Source of the DNA: Caprimulgus europaeus
Lineage: Eukaryota > Chordata > Aves > Caprimulgiformes > Caprimulgidae
DNA: 64,000 nt
NCBI GenBank assembly: GCA_907165065.1
Contig: OU015541.1
Coordinates: 4,898,001 to 4,962,000, forward strand
Reading direction: 5' to 3'
The notes beneath the pieces were generated by a model that was not told where the DNA came from, did no database searches, and saw only the letters and a program-made list of their open reading frames with translations. This document shows, in pieces, positions 26,811 to 41,026 of this stretch. Positions within the stretch are counted from its first letter, which is position 1. Each line of letters starts with the position of its first letter. The translations under genes and the position numbers were made by a program.

Positions 26811-29732
26811 GATTGTGCCTGGATAATCTTGCAATTGAGATCTACTTTTAGAGGAAAATGTAGTGCTGCAAAAATGGGTCTGATAGTTCCATTTCCAGAG
26901 AGCGACGGAGCTTATTTCTCCTTGAAGAACATTAATAAATTTTGCAAGTAGACAATAGAAATAAATTAATTTTCTGTCCCACTTGGTTATTCAGAAGAGC
27001 TTGGTAAAGTGAGTCATAAAGGCTCAGTAACCCACGGTTTAATTTAAGTTACATGACTTCTAAAAAAAATCACAAGATTTTCTGAGGAGGGAGGTGAACT
27101 TTCTGTAGAAAGAATTAAAGAACAGAGAAGAACTGGGGAAGCAAATCTGAAGGATTTTAGTGCCCAAAATCTGGAGAAAGCCAGCACAAGCAGCCTCAAG
27201 GGAAGATGGGACAGCAGTGACCTGTGCTTTGTATCTGAATCCTGTCCTTTGTTTTAGTTTTAAACTAATATTTGGCAGTAAAGTTATAAATAAATAGATT
27301 AACCAGAAGCAGAAGGTTGAGAGGAGGCTGGCTGCATTAAATATTACAAGTAACTGTCACATTAGTCACATGTGGCATTTTCCTCTTCAACCACTGCACA
27401 ACGGGTGAAGCTGAGCATTTGTTGTACAATTAACAAGACATGGGATATTTAAACAAATCACTACTTTAATCGGGTCAAGTTTCTACCATTTCATTCCATT
27501 ACTTTTACAGTTGACTCTGATTTGATGTTGGAGGCCTCTATATTCCCTGAAATACATTCCTCTGCGTATGTGGAGCATGAAAAATTAATTCCATTAACAG
27601 GTATTCTTTAGCTGAGTCTCTAGAGTTCTGTGAGCCTGAATTATGCTGCATTTTCCAATATCTTGTTAATTTTGCATGTTCTAGATAAAAAACAGTTTCC
27701 TTTAAAAATCACTGCCCTCTTCTCTGTAATGGTGACAAGAGGGGAAGAGAATATTGAAAAGTTCCTCATCAGCATAAATAAATTAAAATCCCCACTTCAC
27801 AGAAGCCAAGAGGAATGGAGCTGCTATTAAATGTTTTAAGAGGAAGCTACAGGCAGAGATGACCAGAATGAAGCTCTGCAGTCTAAATATATTAACAACT
27901 CTCTCCACATTTGTATTTTTGAATGTCAGATAATCTATTAAAACTGAAACATCTTTGAAGGCAGTGTGGCTGGAGAAGGGATTGTGATACCATGTAATTA
28001 AATAATGGGAGATCACATTTGCAGTTCTCTATTTGCAGGGTAGAATTCAGCTTTCTGTCCATAAGGCCAGTCTCATATTTCTATCGGAACTGTCTCTCCT
28101 CAGGCCCCTCCTCTCTTTGTCAGCTCTTTCTGTACTTGTCTGATGATTTCTCGTTTTGTGGGGGTTTCAAAGGTTTGTGAAAATTTCACAGCAGTAATCC
28201 CGTGTCATCTAGTGAGGGAGATCTATGTACGCTATTTATAAACTCACACAGTTCTACTCGCTGCATAACAGCAAATCCATGTTTAATTAGATATTTTTGT
28301 TTTTTCATTATCCAGCTTGCATGCATAATTGTTCTAACTGTGCCCATGGGGTAGTTTCACAGCTGTATACACAAACTGGACTGAGGCATCTGCTCACACA
28401 GCTTTTCTGTAAATCTGGAGCTGGATAGAGAAGAGCAAGTGCATTACAGAAAACCTTCATAGGTGTGATAAAGCATCATGTGCACCTACACTGCAGAATG
28501 GAGAGCAAGGATTCCTCTGCTCTGGTCCCATTAGGAGCTGAGTGATGTTGAGTAGGAGAAGACAAGTGACAACCCAAGGCAAAAACAAAGAGAAGGGAGC
28601 TGCTGTGGGACAAGGTAAATGGATTCCCCTTCTCAAAGCTTAGTGGTTTTGCATTGCATAAGAGGTAGAAAGGATGTGGTAAAACTGCCCCTGATCTTTC
28701 AGTGACTTCTCATCCTAGGAAGTGCCAGCAGTACAGCTCCCCTGGCCTGCATGGCTTAGTGGTGACCAGCAGGGAAATAGCTAGTTAGGGTGGGGAACAG
28801 CTATGGTGACATCTTCACCAGCAACCTGCTTCCCCAAGCAGCTTGGCTATCCGATGGGCGGTGTGGCAAGCCAGAGAGATTGTGTGGGAAGACAAACCTG
28901 TAACACAGGCAGTTGAAATCCTAAGTGTGTGTCAGGGACCTGTGTAGACTGTACTGCCCTGCCCGCTTGTCCTGCTGGGGAATGGCACGTTGTTCTCAGC
29001 TGGTGTGCAGAGCTTCCCCTTGGGCTTTTGGTCTAGTAACATTTATAGTTCATTATTTTATTGGGGAATTAACAATGTTTTCTTTGCTGGGTGCTGTTAC
29101 ACTATTAGGTTTGTGTTGTTCCTTTGGCTTTTGGTAAGGAAAAGCTCTCTGACCAAGTTAATAATCTTTCCAGCACATTCTGGGCTGGAAGCTGCTCTAT
29201 TTATGATGGTCCCCAACGACAGCTTGTGGCACCTTCATCCAGGCTGGGTCACCTGCTGACCAGGTGAAATTATTCTAGCAACTCCTCATTCACACTTCCC
29301 TTACTTCTCACTTCAAAGATACATTATTTATTTGTAATGACATGTGGCACCACAGTTGATAAATACTTAGCAAAGTTTTTCTTAAAAAAGAATTATGGCA
29401 TTGCTATGACTGAGAGTGGTTCATATCCACTGGCTTTGGTGGATATATCAGGAAAAATTGTTGCTAAGGGGCATCTTACTTGTTTTTCTGTAAATCCTTA
29501 TCAGGAAAGATTAAATATTCTTCTAATACATCCAGCATTGCCAGCTCAGGATTCTACCCCAAGTTTTATTGTATTTGCACTTCAACTTGTTTTCAGACAA
29601 TTATCCATAAGTTGGACACCATTTACATTTCTTGCCTCACTTTTCATAAAGACCATTTGTGTGCATGGGCCAAGATATCCCAACCCTGGGAGTGCTGTTG
29701 ACTTTTTATTTATCTTTTGTTTTAGTGCAGTC

Positions 29733-29843
29733 CTGCCACTGACTAGTCTGGTGGCCTTGAGCAACCTGTTCCCTCCCTCTGGGCTTCATTTATCCTCTTT
29801 GAGTAAAAGGGATACAAGTAATTAATTTACTGTGAGAGGTGTG
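29733..29843 (+). repeat. MIR-like SINE fragment (sense), ancient
   Basis: CTGCCACTGACTAG, GGTGGCCTTGAGCAA, CCTCCCTCTGGGCTTCATTT and GAGTAAAAGGGATA follow the order and spacing of the MIR body (CTGCCACTTACTAG, TGTGACCTTGGGCAA, CCTCTCTGTGCCTCAGTTT, CTGTAAAATGGGGATA). The match covers roughly 110 bases with many substitutions. It lies inside the longest open frame of the window (29337-29825, plus), which is one reason I do not accept that frame as a gene. Identified by eye from memory of the consensus. Confidence 0.75.
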
Positions 29844-32800
29844 ACTATCGTTTGCAATGTCCATTGGAATCTTAAGATAATGGATGGGGTCTGTGGTAGA
29901 GAGGACACTGCTGGCAGCTGCTTTGGCAGGAGGATGCCATTTTAGCACCATTTTAGGCAATGAGAAATCTGATGGCTTTAGAGCCATGCAGTGCTAGTGA
30001 GGAGGAAATGAGAAAGATGCACAGTGTTTCTAAGGTGATCCTGTTCTCCTCTTTTGTGCAAACTTTGATTTTTGAATTGCCTACCTTTTCTCTGCAGTGT
30101 CTCCTTAACTTTTCCATGACCATCCATAGTATTTTAGCACAGCTTTATCCTGAGTTATGGGCATATATTTCACCTGGGATTCAAACATAGTGTATTTTTA
30201 CCAACTTAAAGGCATCCTGTAAGCATCTTGCTTTTTGGAATGTCTGTTTCAGGGTTTCCTTTTATACCTAATCACCTCATTTTTATGTAGTCCCTTTTCA
30301 AGAAATTAAGTACCTGTATGCTGGATGCACTGGGCCTCCTATTCCCCTACAACTGTGTTTTGGCTGTTACCCACTTAAACCCTTTTGAACTCAGCCCTGA
30401 GCCTAACTCAAGATGAAATTCAGAATTATATCTTTTCTTGTGGGTTCTAAGATTTGCTGTTTGATGAAGCAGTCATTTACTGTGTCAAAAATTATTTATT
30501 CCTACATCTATGCCCAAAGAGGTAGTGATCCAGCCTAAATGAAGGGAGTTAAAATCTTCTTCTATTGATATTTGTCTGTAATTTACAGCTTTTCCTTAAA
30601 ATTTCAGCTTCCAAAGTCTTGCAAGTTTTTTTTTCCTTAAAAATTGAAATTTCTGGAGTCACATTTAAAGTCTATTTTATTCACTTGACATATTTTTTAA
30701 TTGAGATGGTTATGCAAATATTAACAACCTCTGTAAACAAGAACAAACCACACAGGAGAAACACCTCCTTCACCTGGGCCCTGAAGAGCCATTGGGAACA
30801 AATGGCTGTGTGCATAATACAGTTTTTTTTCTAATTAGCATCTCTGGCAATAAGCCACTTGGATATATTTGATATACTTTTAAGATTAAATTTACATTTG
30901 CTGCTAGGAAGCTCTGACATCTTCATTCTTGTTTTAGATCTCTGTCATAAAATGATTATTGTGTGATCACAAGTTGCAGCAAACCAGCCCCTATCTGTAA
31001 GTGGCTCAGGCTTATCTACAGCGATGGGTTCCACAATCATATCAATTAAGGAAGGTATCATCTTTTTTGCAACTTGCCTCTTAGAATTCAAAAATTATTG
31101 TTGTAAAAGTTGCAGGGCAATTTTTGTTTGATTTTTTTTTTTTGTGGGGGATGTATAATTACTCCAAGATATAAGCTGTAAGTAGAACCAAGAAAATAAC
31201 TGATAAATAAGAGTGTTTTACTGAAAAAAATGCAATTTAAATACTTTTTTAAAAGAGTTATTTAAACTTTACAAGATAGACTGAGGCACGGATTTTAATA
31301 ATTTTTCCAAAGTTTTGAAGAACTGGATATAGAACAGATCCTTTACTGAGTCCAGTATTGTAACCACAAAACTTTTTCCTACCACAGAGAAGTAAGCACT
31401 TTCAAAAATAATTTTTCAAGGGTAGATTCACAATCAGTGTTAGAAATTGTTACAGCTCTTAGGAATTCACTTGATCTATGATTGATTATATCAACTGATG
31501 ATCTGCCACAGGACTCTCCAGTAAAAAATAAGTAAAATCAAATGAAAGTGCTTTCATAAACATTAGAAATATAATGTAACAGGATTTCTTGTGCCATGAA
31601 AAATTCCATAATTTTCAATTTTTTTCTGTTAAAATAGAAATTGTTTTTTCAATTCTTGGAAACAATAAGAAAATTCTGCCAGGTCACAGTAGGAACTGTT
31701 GTCTAAATCAGGTCAGTCATTCATCTAATTCAGTTAAAGCATTCTCAGCATTAGGTTCCTTACCAGCTGCTTTACTGAAAAGTGATTTTTTATTATAAAG
31801 TTCAAAAAAGGCTGGAAAATGTCATACCATTGCAAAGTTACCTCTCATAGACATCGTTTTCAGAGATTAGAAATAGAAAAAGCAAATTGCAATAATAAGG
31901 TAAAATGACTGCTACAAATCAAGCAATCTAATTCAGTTCACCACATGGGCCTTTGGGATTTTCACACCTTATGTGCTTAATAAGATCTCACATGATGTCC
32001 ATTCATTAAGAAAACCATTTCTTTTTCCCCATGTTAGTACATTTCTTCCTCCAAACAGCTTTGTACTCCAGTCTCTCTCTCTACCACAAGAGCCTGTTAA
32101 GTGTTTAGGTCAAAACCACAGAACAGGAAAATACTAATGCAAAATTGGAAATCTTTTACCCACTCTCAGCTGAGATTTGTTCACCTCTAACATCACAAGG
32201 AGAGTGAGGAAAAGTGTTCCAGTCACACAAGTCTGAAGTTGCATTGGGCAGTTGTCACTGTGACAGGACCATTCTTAAGTGTATATACTACCATGCTCCC
32301 CGTACGAGGTCTACTATAAATCAACTCCTTTTCAACCCCCCAAAAACTACATAAATCACATTCTGTTAACTTAGAGTCACTTTATAATTGCAAAATAGTC
32401 CCAGATTTCCAGCAGAAACAAGCAGTTAGTGGTGGACAAAATATTTCCACACATCTGAGATCCATAAATTAATCAAGTATAATTTATCAGCTCGTAATAT
32501 CAATAATAATATAGCATTCATGGCATGCTCTTGTGTATAACATTTAATGCTTGCAACATAGCCACTTCAGATTATAACCCATGTCATAGATTCAATCTGT
32601 TGACTAACACTATAAATCCAATGGCAAAAAACATATTGTTCATTTAAAGGTAGATTAAAATATTTTATCTAGGTTTACTTAAAAAAAGATGTAACCCTCA
32701 AGAGTCACTGAAAGTCTCCTTAACCCTTTAATGTGTATAATTTAACTTATTTTTTTAAAGGGTGCCCTTAACCTGGGTTATTTCAGTGCTACACTTCACA

Positions 32801-35800
32801 ACATTGCCTCAGAAACCATTTAACGGGCAAAAATGAAAGACAAGCAGCTGAGTGCAGGATGATAAACTGCATGTGGGAATGGAAACAAATAGCTAAAGGC
32901 AGAACAACTTCTTAATTGGCTTTGCCTTCAAAGAACATGTCCTAAAACTCTGTCCCAGGCTTAGATTTAAGAGAAGAAAAACTGTGCCTGGGAATTGTGA
33001 AGTGTAGGATTAGAAATATGAAAGAGAAAAAGATCTGGAGCCAAAATTTCAATAGAAACAAAGCTCAGCTGGAAAGATTTAAAGGGAAAGACAAAAGTTA
33101 AACTCAAAGCACACTGTCATCTAAAGCCTCAAATGGAATCCAAGATTTTGGACCACTCTTTCTCTATTAGAAAATACCTGATGGGTGCTGGTAAAGGTTT
33201 CATCTTCATTCCTATCTGCTGGTTCAGGTCAGTTACCCTGTTATTCTCTGCAGTGGATCTACTGGCTCAAATCCTGCTGATGAAACAATGATGTTGACCT
33301 GTGTGGCAGAAGGTCTGGGGTTATTTTAATTTGTATTCTGAAGTTTTCACCAGAACTCATACGTGCATGGCTACATAATCTTAATGCACTGTTCCATAGG
33401 CATTCACTGAGAAATTGTATGATGGATTTGCTGCAAAAGTTGTGAATGGGTCAGGGAAGCGTGGGGAAGAGTATGGAGAAGGCTTTGGAGAACTGGACTC
33501 CCTCCTACCCCTGCCAAAACTGCTTGTTGAAATAAGTCATTTAAACATGGTGCTTATCTTGAAACTACGGTTGACATGCAAATCTTCAGATAGGTAAGAA
33601 TCCACAACAGAATTTAGCAGACATTATTCTCTAAGCATATAAAATGCTGACTTTTGGAATGGTTCTGGAAATCATAGCACACGTGTCTCAAGTGAGGCAG
33701 TCAAAATTATTGTTTTTAAATCTCTCTCTGGTGCTCTGCACACTCCTCAACTATGTAAGGTGGACACACCAGCCCCACACTACTTAGGGCTTTTGTGGAG
33801 CACATACTGTAGTGACAGGCACTACAAAAATGCTTCTGAATATATTGCCACTTCTGCCTTCATAGATTACTGGAGAAAGATGTGTGTGATCCTGCACTTA
33901 AAGGCTGCATCATAATGTATATGCACAAGGAACCAAATGAAGGTTGCATAGGCAACCTTAATTCTGGCATTTCCTGAGATTTTAGTGCTTGCCTTTAAAA
34001 TCTTAATAATGTGCTCTTAAAATAGTGGCTTTCTGGTATATAACATGTAATTACCTGAAACTATATATGTGATGCTTTCTCAGTATCTGGAGAACATTTT
34101 GTTTTGTGCTTTAAAAAGATCCTGAAGAATAATCCTTATTTAACTTAAACATCTTTGGCTTTGCCTTTGTGTGGAAGCCACAGAACAGCTTTTCACATAC
34201 CAGATGAATAATGTGTAGGAAGAGTGAGAGAGGAAGGGAATTGATGACTTTTTTTTTTTTAAGTATGTGAATTTAATTTCACCAGGCACTTTATTTTCAT
34301 CATAATGCGCATCTAAATTTATATTATAAAAAAGATCTCCTTCCGACTGCTTCAATATATTCTTTTATATGTTATTGAAAAAGTTCATCTTTTACAAAAT
34401 AATACATTTCTTTTCAAATGCTTTTTTTAATTGTAGGTTGAAAATGAAAATGAAGATACATAAATGTCTTAAGTATTAGGTAGCATAAAAATGTCCTGCA
34501 TCTTCAAACTATACAGCTAAATGCAATCATATGCATGCTGGACAACTGTTAAGATTACCTGACCAGAGTTAAAGGTCTCATAGAAATAAACTTTCTTAGA
34601 CTGTTGGATTTTTTAGAGAAACTCTTTTTCTCATCAGTGCCAGGAGAAAAGAGACCAGCTATCCAGTACATGTCTGAACTAAAAAGCGTTGTGACACTTG
34701 CAGTGGGAAAAAAATCCCCATTCCCTGCCCCCCTCAACTTTTCTGCAACATACCTGTAGACATAAATCCCTCTCCCTATTGAGAAAGTCTATATATCAAT
34801 ATTGAAACAAAGCACATGTAATAGTTATGCAATTCATCTGCCAGCACCATCACTGGTTCCTAGTTTTGGAGGAATACATTCATGCTTATGAAATGTATGT
34901 TTTTCAGAGCACAAAGTATGAAAGAACAATCCTACTTCTTCAGCTAAAAGATAGCCAATGGGATTTTTTTCCTCCATTCCTAATGAACACACAGATAACA
35001 CATTCTTGCATATTGTATCAGAAGCAAAATATCATAAGAGCCCTAATTTCTTAAAGTTAAAAGCTAGCTGCATACTCTCAATGCAAAATCTCAGAAATAT
35101 TTAAAAACACCCAAAGCTTTAGGGTGCATAATGTCCACTCACCTCAGTTAAAACTCCAAGTCAATCTGATAGATCAATTTAACAAATCAAGGCATCAGCA
35201 GCAGGAAGTAAGCATTTATCCAGTTTTTTATTCCTTTCTTCTATTCCTTGCTACTTACCTCCGAGTGCTGCTGTTGCTCGGAGCACACAGAATGCAGCAG
35301 CTCAATCCAAGGAAGAAAACAGTTATTTCCTTTCACCCTGTTACTGTTCTCCCTTGAAATTCCTTTTTTCTTTTCAGGTTGCATAGGAATACAAGGATGG
35401 ACCCTTTGGGCTCTATCCAGGTCTGTTTATATTATGTAAAACAGACGAATGCAATTCCTATTTTAACCATGAAAATCATGTCTTCACTGACAGGCGCCTG
35501 GATCATTAATAGAATACTGTATGCAACTGTGAAAACCCACGTACTGCTCAGAACTGGGCTCACTTTGCTAAATGAAGAACCAGATGAAAATCTGCAAATC
35601 AACTTCCCTTTGTTCCAAAAGTTTCTCTTTTTCTCTCCTGTAGAAGAAGCTGGAAGTCACTGTTTAACCAATACAGATTTTTCATTGGAAATGCTGGAGG
35701 AGACTTCTAGACTTGGTTTAACATCAGAAACACACTGGAGATGTTTTGGTCATTAAAGTGCCTCTAACCCCACTGTAACTTTTGGTCAGCTACCACATCA

Positions 35801-37166
35801 AACCTGTGATTCCTTTCTCCCAAGGCAATTTGGTCTTACAGCACTGTCAGCAAACTGCTTCAGCACTGTTTGAAAAGATTCCAGCTAAAATTACAGTAGT
35901 GAAAGCCTGTTCTGGGCTTTTCCCCGACTAGTTTGTCTAGAATATTTAAATTTCATATTATTCCCCACCCAGTCTTAACCATAGTTCCCAGAATGCAGGA
36001 AAAACAATCTTTCCTTCCTGCAATCCTGAATGCCTTCATTAGGGAGACTTAACATTGAAGTGTTTTGGAAAGGCAGATGCTCTAGGTTTAAAAGAAACAA
36101 GAGAGGACTCTCGGTGAACAGCTGCTTTGCTCTCAGCTTCCAGCGGGCTGTACCTCAGAATGGTTTTGTACATTATTTTGTCACTGGGAACATATTATTA
36201 CCATCTAAATTTAAAAACTCTGGCTTTCTTGCATGAAGGCAGAAACAGACTTAAAACCACAATGACTGTTCTGTTTGAGTATTCTGTGCCGATGATGCAG
36301 AAAATAAGGTCAAAGTGAGAAACAGTTCTTGTTTGAGAAGATCTTTGCTTGCAGGATGTCTGTACAGAACTGGACAAAAACACAGGTACAGGAATTCTTG
36401 TACACTTCAAATATAATCACTGTTCACAATTCATTGTCAAAATCTCATTCTGCAGCTGCTTCAGCTCTTTGTTAAGTGCTCAGAAATACCTTGTCCCTAC
36501 TATCAAGCAGTATTGTTTTACATCTGCTAGTAGATTGAAATGTTGGACATTAAACCCATGTTCCAAAGTTACAATTTTTCAGTTTTAAAGGAAAATACTT
36601 TTAAAATAAACTGAGTACTGTCTGCTTCTGTAGATATTAGGTCATGTAATTCTTGAAATAGTGTTCTGGCAAACAGTTCCACCTCGGAGCACTGAGCATA
36701 CCTCTTGCTCTTAAAATGTCTAGTGAACTTCTAAAATCCAGGGAGAAAATCTAAACAATTGTTTTTTAAAAATCTTATTAATATAAACTAAATACAGTCT
36801 TTTTTGACCTGTGAAATACATAAAATCAATTTTTTCTCTTATTGAGTCTTCTATAGCCACCCACATTTATTTTCCAGAATAGTTTAGTCAGTGACTGAAT
36901 GATCCATTGCAACTCAGGTAAGTTGCTTGTTCTGAAAAAAGTGCACTAGTCGTATGGATAATAGAAGATTGATTATTTTAATTCAATGAACATATGTAAA
37001 ACAGAGGCATAGACTTTCAGTCATAAACAAGACTTCAATGGACAGCCTGTTACTTATTCCCTGAGAGATACTTTAAGAAACAAGTTGAACAAAGTAGTTT
37101 CAATGACTAGTCACATTGTTTGGTGTCTTTTAATTAATGCCAATGGCATAACTTAGGTTAAAAATT

Positions 37167-37227
37167 TGTATACATATAGATATATATATGTATACGTATA
37201 TATATATATACATATAAAAAATATATT
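37167..37227. repeat. Alternating TA/TG microsatellite with inverted symmetry
   Basis: The sequence alternates purine and pyrimidine: TATACATATAGATATATATA, then TGTATACGTATATATATATA, then TACATATA. The central TATACGTATA is palindromic and the flanking TACATATA/TATATGTA segments can pair, so the whole can form a cruciform or slipped structure. It is likely polymorphic in length. Confidence 0.85.
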
Positions 37228-37846
37228 CTAGCTAAGGACTTCCTTACATTTTCTGAGTATAATTTTTGCATTTCAGAATCACCAGATTCTCTCTAGAGGG
37301 GAAGCCAGCCCAGAAATTAGGGAACTTTGTTTTCTGATAAATCCGGGTTTCCAGATTGTTTTTCTGTACTTACATCTGTAATGTGGCAAGAGATTAACTA
37401 TCTTAGAGAATTAAGTGCAATGACAAGTTGAAAAAAAAAATCCCCATTTTTCATTTAGTACTTAGTAGAAGTTTGCTAGTGTGCATTATCCTGACCCAAC
37501 AGTCAGTATCTGGCCATTAATCTAATTGTTATCCAGTAAGTTCTTCCTATTATAATCTCAGGCATGTTCTGCAAAGTCTAATGATTTTTCTGTGTTGTAT
37601 CATGGGAGAAAGAAGGACAGTGAGTCATCTTGTAAGTCTCTTCACCACGTTGTTGGCAAGGTTAGCCTTTTCTGAATGATTCCTGAATGGAGAAATGCTA
37701 AAATTGGGCAAGTAGGTAAGGCTCCTATCAGAACACTGGACAGCTGGGTAAAGTAGGGAAAGACAAAGTTGAACAAAGAAAAGAACAAACATCCTTGTAT
37801 CTAAAAGTGTGCTTCCTAGCTTGTATTGAGTCTTTAGTTAATTGGG

Positions 37847-37869
37847 AAAAAAAGAAAAAAAAAAAAAAA
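37847..37869 (+). repeat. A-rich homopolymer tract
   Basis: Seven A, one G, then A15. There is no recognisable SINE or LINE body upstream, so it is not evidence of a retroposed copy. Confidence 0.8.
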
Positions 37870-40800
37870 GACAATTACTATCTCACCATTCTGTGTACAG
37901 AATTCATCCCTTCTGCTTACTGAAGTTCTGGGAAAAGCTATGATAACCAAAAGCTTAGCTTTCAAATGAAACTAAAGAATATTAAGCAAAAACTCCATAA
38001 AAATTAAAGAGACTGACCCAGCAAAGTTCCCAAACACGCTTAAATTTAAGTACATAGTCTTACCAAGGTTAATAGGATTCATCTGTCAGCGAGATGCCTT
38101 CTGCGCAAACATGCTGCTTTGAGTTTTAAAACCACATTTGCTAAGCTTCTAAATACTTGAAATTTAGGCACACAAGTTTGAAAATCTGGCAAAAGCTTCT
38201 GAAATGTTTTGCTGCAAAACAAAAAAGATCTTTTCTGGTTTAAAAGTTTAGATGAAGCATTACTCTTTAGGCCAACAGAACATGTTGTTAAACAATAGGA
38301 CAGGTGTGTCATGGCCACCCAGGTTATGTTGGAGGGCATGTGAGGCTGACTGCAGCAACCAAGGCAAGTTGAAACCTTTGATACGGAACTAAGCTAACAA
38401 ATAAATTAACATATTGAGAAAAATGATGTTTTGTGCTCTTGCTGATGGGCAGAATTCCCCAAAAGCTTGGAATGGTTTGACTTCAGACTCAGATTTTCCA
38501 TTGCCATGAATAAAATAGAACTTTTCCTTCTTAACAGGACCTGGTCTTTAATCTTGCCTTTTTGCATGAGACTCAGAACTCTCATTTTCACAATACTACA
38601 TATAAAGCACCTCTGGCAACTTACACTGCAGGAATCAGTAATCTCTACAGTGAATTCATGCCTTTTAAAAATACCTCTTTAAGAATCTGAACTCCTTTCC
38701 TTTGGTTTTCTCCTGTGTTTTTGTTAAGCTTTTCTTAGCAAACATACTTCAAGTATGTGAATTTTGTAAAGCATCCTAAATGTTTCATGTAAAACTGTGT
38801 GCATGTGGTAATAGTTTTAGATGTAATATTCTACATTTCAGCTGTCAATGTATTTCTGTGTTAGAATACATACATTTATTTATGAGATCATAGATCTTCT
38901 TTAGATTACAGCTAAAATAGAAGATACTCTTTGCTGGTACCAAATGGCGACCCCTTTCATTAAAGATGGGCAACATTCCATCTTCCTCTGTTTTATTGTG
39001 CAGTTTGTTTAAAAGTCTTTCAATAAAAAAAGATTAATAAAGTTACCAGATAATGACTTGAGCAATTGACATAGCACAAACTTGACACACAATACCCTAT
39101 ATGGATACTGAAAAGCTTGTTTCCCCACTGAGGAAGCTGTAAGGGAGGGAAAATTGGCTGGGTTAACTCTTGAAAATTCAAGGTGTTTTATTTCAAATTC
39201 CTGTTTTTCAAGAAAAAATTATAATATGAAAATTTGTCTGTGTATCAGCATGCTAAGTGCTAATTTTAGAACGCTTCAAATAGAATCAGTAGACTCTTTG
39301 AAACACACTGAAGGAAAACTGGCATTTGAGGAATCTCTCTTAAACAGGTTTTAAATTAGTTGAAATTAGGACTATAACTTATTCAGTGTTTCCTAAATAC
39401 TCATAAATTGTGTTTGGACTCAATTTTGAGACTTTCTTCTGTCAGATTTAATGAATATCTATAGAAGAGGCATATTCATACAAATTGGAAATAACTACTT
39501 TTTAAACCAGAAACTATGAAATTAGATTTAGAAAGACGGTAGAATAAAACATTTGTTCTCCTATTGTCATGAACCTGAAGAATTCCCTCTTATTTTAAAG
39601 CCTCTTTCATTTGAATACATTTAACATGCTTGGAGTACTGTTGCTACTTCAATAATTAACATTTGTAAGCTTTTCTGATTTGTAATTAATGTTATAATTA
39701 GTAGAAAAAGAGAGAATAGATAATCCAGTAAATTTCTGGAAGTATCTTTAAAAATGTCCTAAAAAGTATTTTCAAAAGCTACAAAATTCATATGCCACTA
39801 TCCCTGTATCCCTTGACCAGCCTTAATTAGGATATTTTTGGTTTTTAAATGTGGTAATGAGTTCCTTTTGTTTTCTCAATAAGGCCTTTTGTCATTTTTT
39901 ATTTTTATCACCTGTCATAAAAATTTGTTGTATGTGTAAGCAATTTAATGGTTCACTGAAAGGTTGTTATGCAACTGAATTGTATAAAATCCTGTCCAGG
40001 CTTAGAAATTACTGTAAGGTGGAAACAGCAAAATAGTGAAAAGCTGAGAATTTAAATACATTTTCTGTTTGTATTTACATCTTTTATACGTGATTTTGTA
40101 TAGGTACTCTCTTTGTAGCCCTGTGAGTGTAAGAGGGAAGGGAAGGTTAGATACCTCATGTTGAGAGGTGAGGAATAGAGAGCTGCTTATTCCCAGCACA
40201 GGCAAGACTCTAGAGTCAGAACTTGGCCAGTGGGGAATATGTAGTGCCATATCTGTTTTACATAGGTCTAAAATTATTATTTCAACCATATACCATTGTT
40301 AGCTCCATTTCATTGTTAGTTTTTCAAACAGAAGCCACTCAGTGTAATGTTGAGCTATTATTAAAATCATTAAGCCTGGTCTTAACAGCGTAGGCGAGGA
40401 TTGATAAATGCAGTATTCCCACTGCACTAATGGCAGAACTCAAGGGCTTTCTGTCAATACTCATTATAAGCCTGTAAATGAGTACAGTGGATGGGAAATA
40501 TTATCAACTGGTAAAGCTGCCATTGATACAGCTTATTAGCTACTGTGACAGTCGATAGGGCTGTTCTGAGTGTGAAGATCAGGGTGCAATTAATGCAAAG
40601 GGCAGATTCAGCCAATGTCACTCACTCACGTCATTAACTCACATTTCTGTTGACTATTGGTGCGATTATCTACACAGCAAAGCATTACTGCGTGAATGAA
40701 AGCTGGATAATTTGACTCTAAACTGTTCATACATAAGTACTACTCCAAAAGAAGTAAAAAATCTAATGTTGCATATTTTATTTCATTGACACTGATTTCC

Positions 40801-40965
40801 AAAGGAATAAGAGCTCATCTTAAGATATTTGTCAGAATAAAGAAATGCAATAATGCTATAAAATTATTTCTGCAAACACAAGATATAACTTCATAATTCA
40901 GTTTATTTTCTAATCGTAGCATCCTCTGAGAAACTAGAAACTCTTCCTTGCAAAGAGGCTTTGTA

Positions 40966-41026
40966 TTGGACAAGGTGATCTCCTGCAATTCCTTCCAACC
41001 TGAATTACACTGTGATCCGTTTATGT
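40966..41026 (+). mobile_element. CR1: CR1 LINE 3' terminal fragment, old and worn
   Basis: TTGGACAAGGTGATCTCCTG and AATTCCTTCCAACCTGAATT, followed by ACACTGTGATCCGTTTATG, correspond to the CR1 tail (TTGGACTAGATGATCTC, GGTCCCTTCCAACC, ATTCTGTGATTCTATG). Only about 60 bases are left, and it is more diverged than the copy at 26.7 kb, so it belongs to an older subfamily or insertion. Confidence 0.8.

Larger units (their letters stand above)
23292..37166. other. Non-coding stretch between the polypyrimidine tract and the TA palindrome
   Basis: Apart from the CR1 tail and two MIR-like pieces this stretch shows no supportable gene. It includes a 146-codon minus frame (26131-26571) and a 162-codon plus frame (29337-29825), neither with splice context or recognisable domains. 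T12 runs lie near 31131-31143 and 34249-34260. The AT-rich character continues throughout, and I see no CpG island. Confidence 0.6.

Noticed and set aside
28750-28800. ATGGCTTAGTGGTGACCAGC resembling an internal CR1 3' motif (ATGGTTTAGTGGTGGAC)
   Set aside because: Only about 20 bases match. The expected downstream GGTTGGACT...GATGATCT part is absent.
29337-29825. 162-codon plus-strand open frame, the longest in the window
   Set aside because: It has no recognisable domain, no exon-like borders and no CpG-rich promoter, and its 3' part overlaps a MIR-like SINE. The composition looks like chance openness in T-rich DNA.
35379-35756. 125-codon plus-strand open frame
   Set aside because: The peptide has no family resemblance or low-complexity domain, and there is no splice context or start context beyond an ATG.
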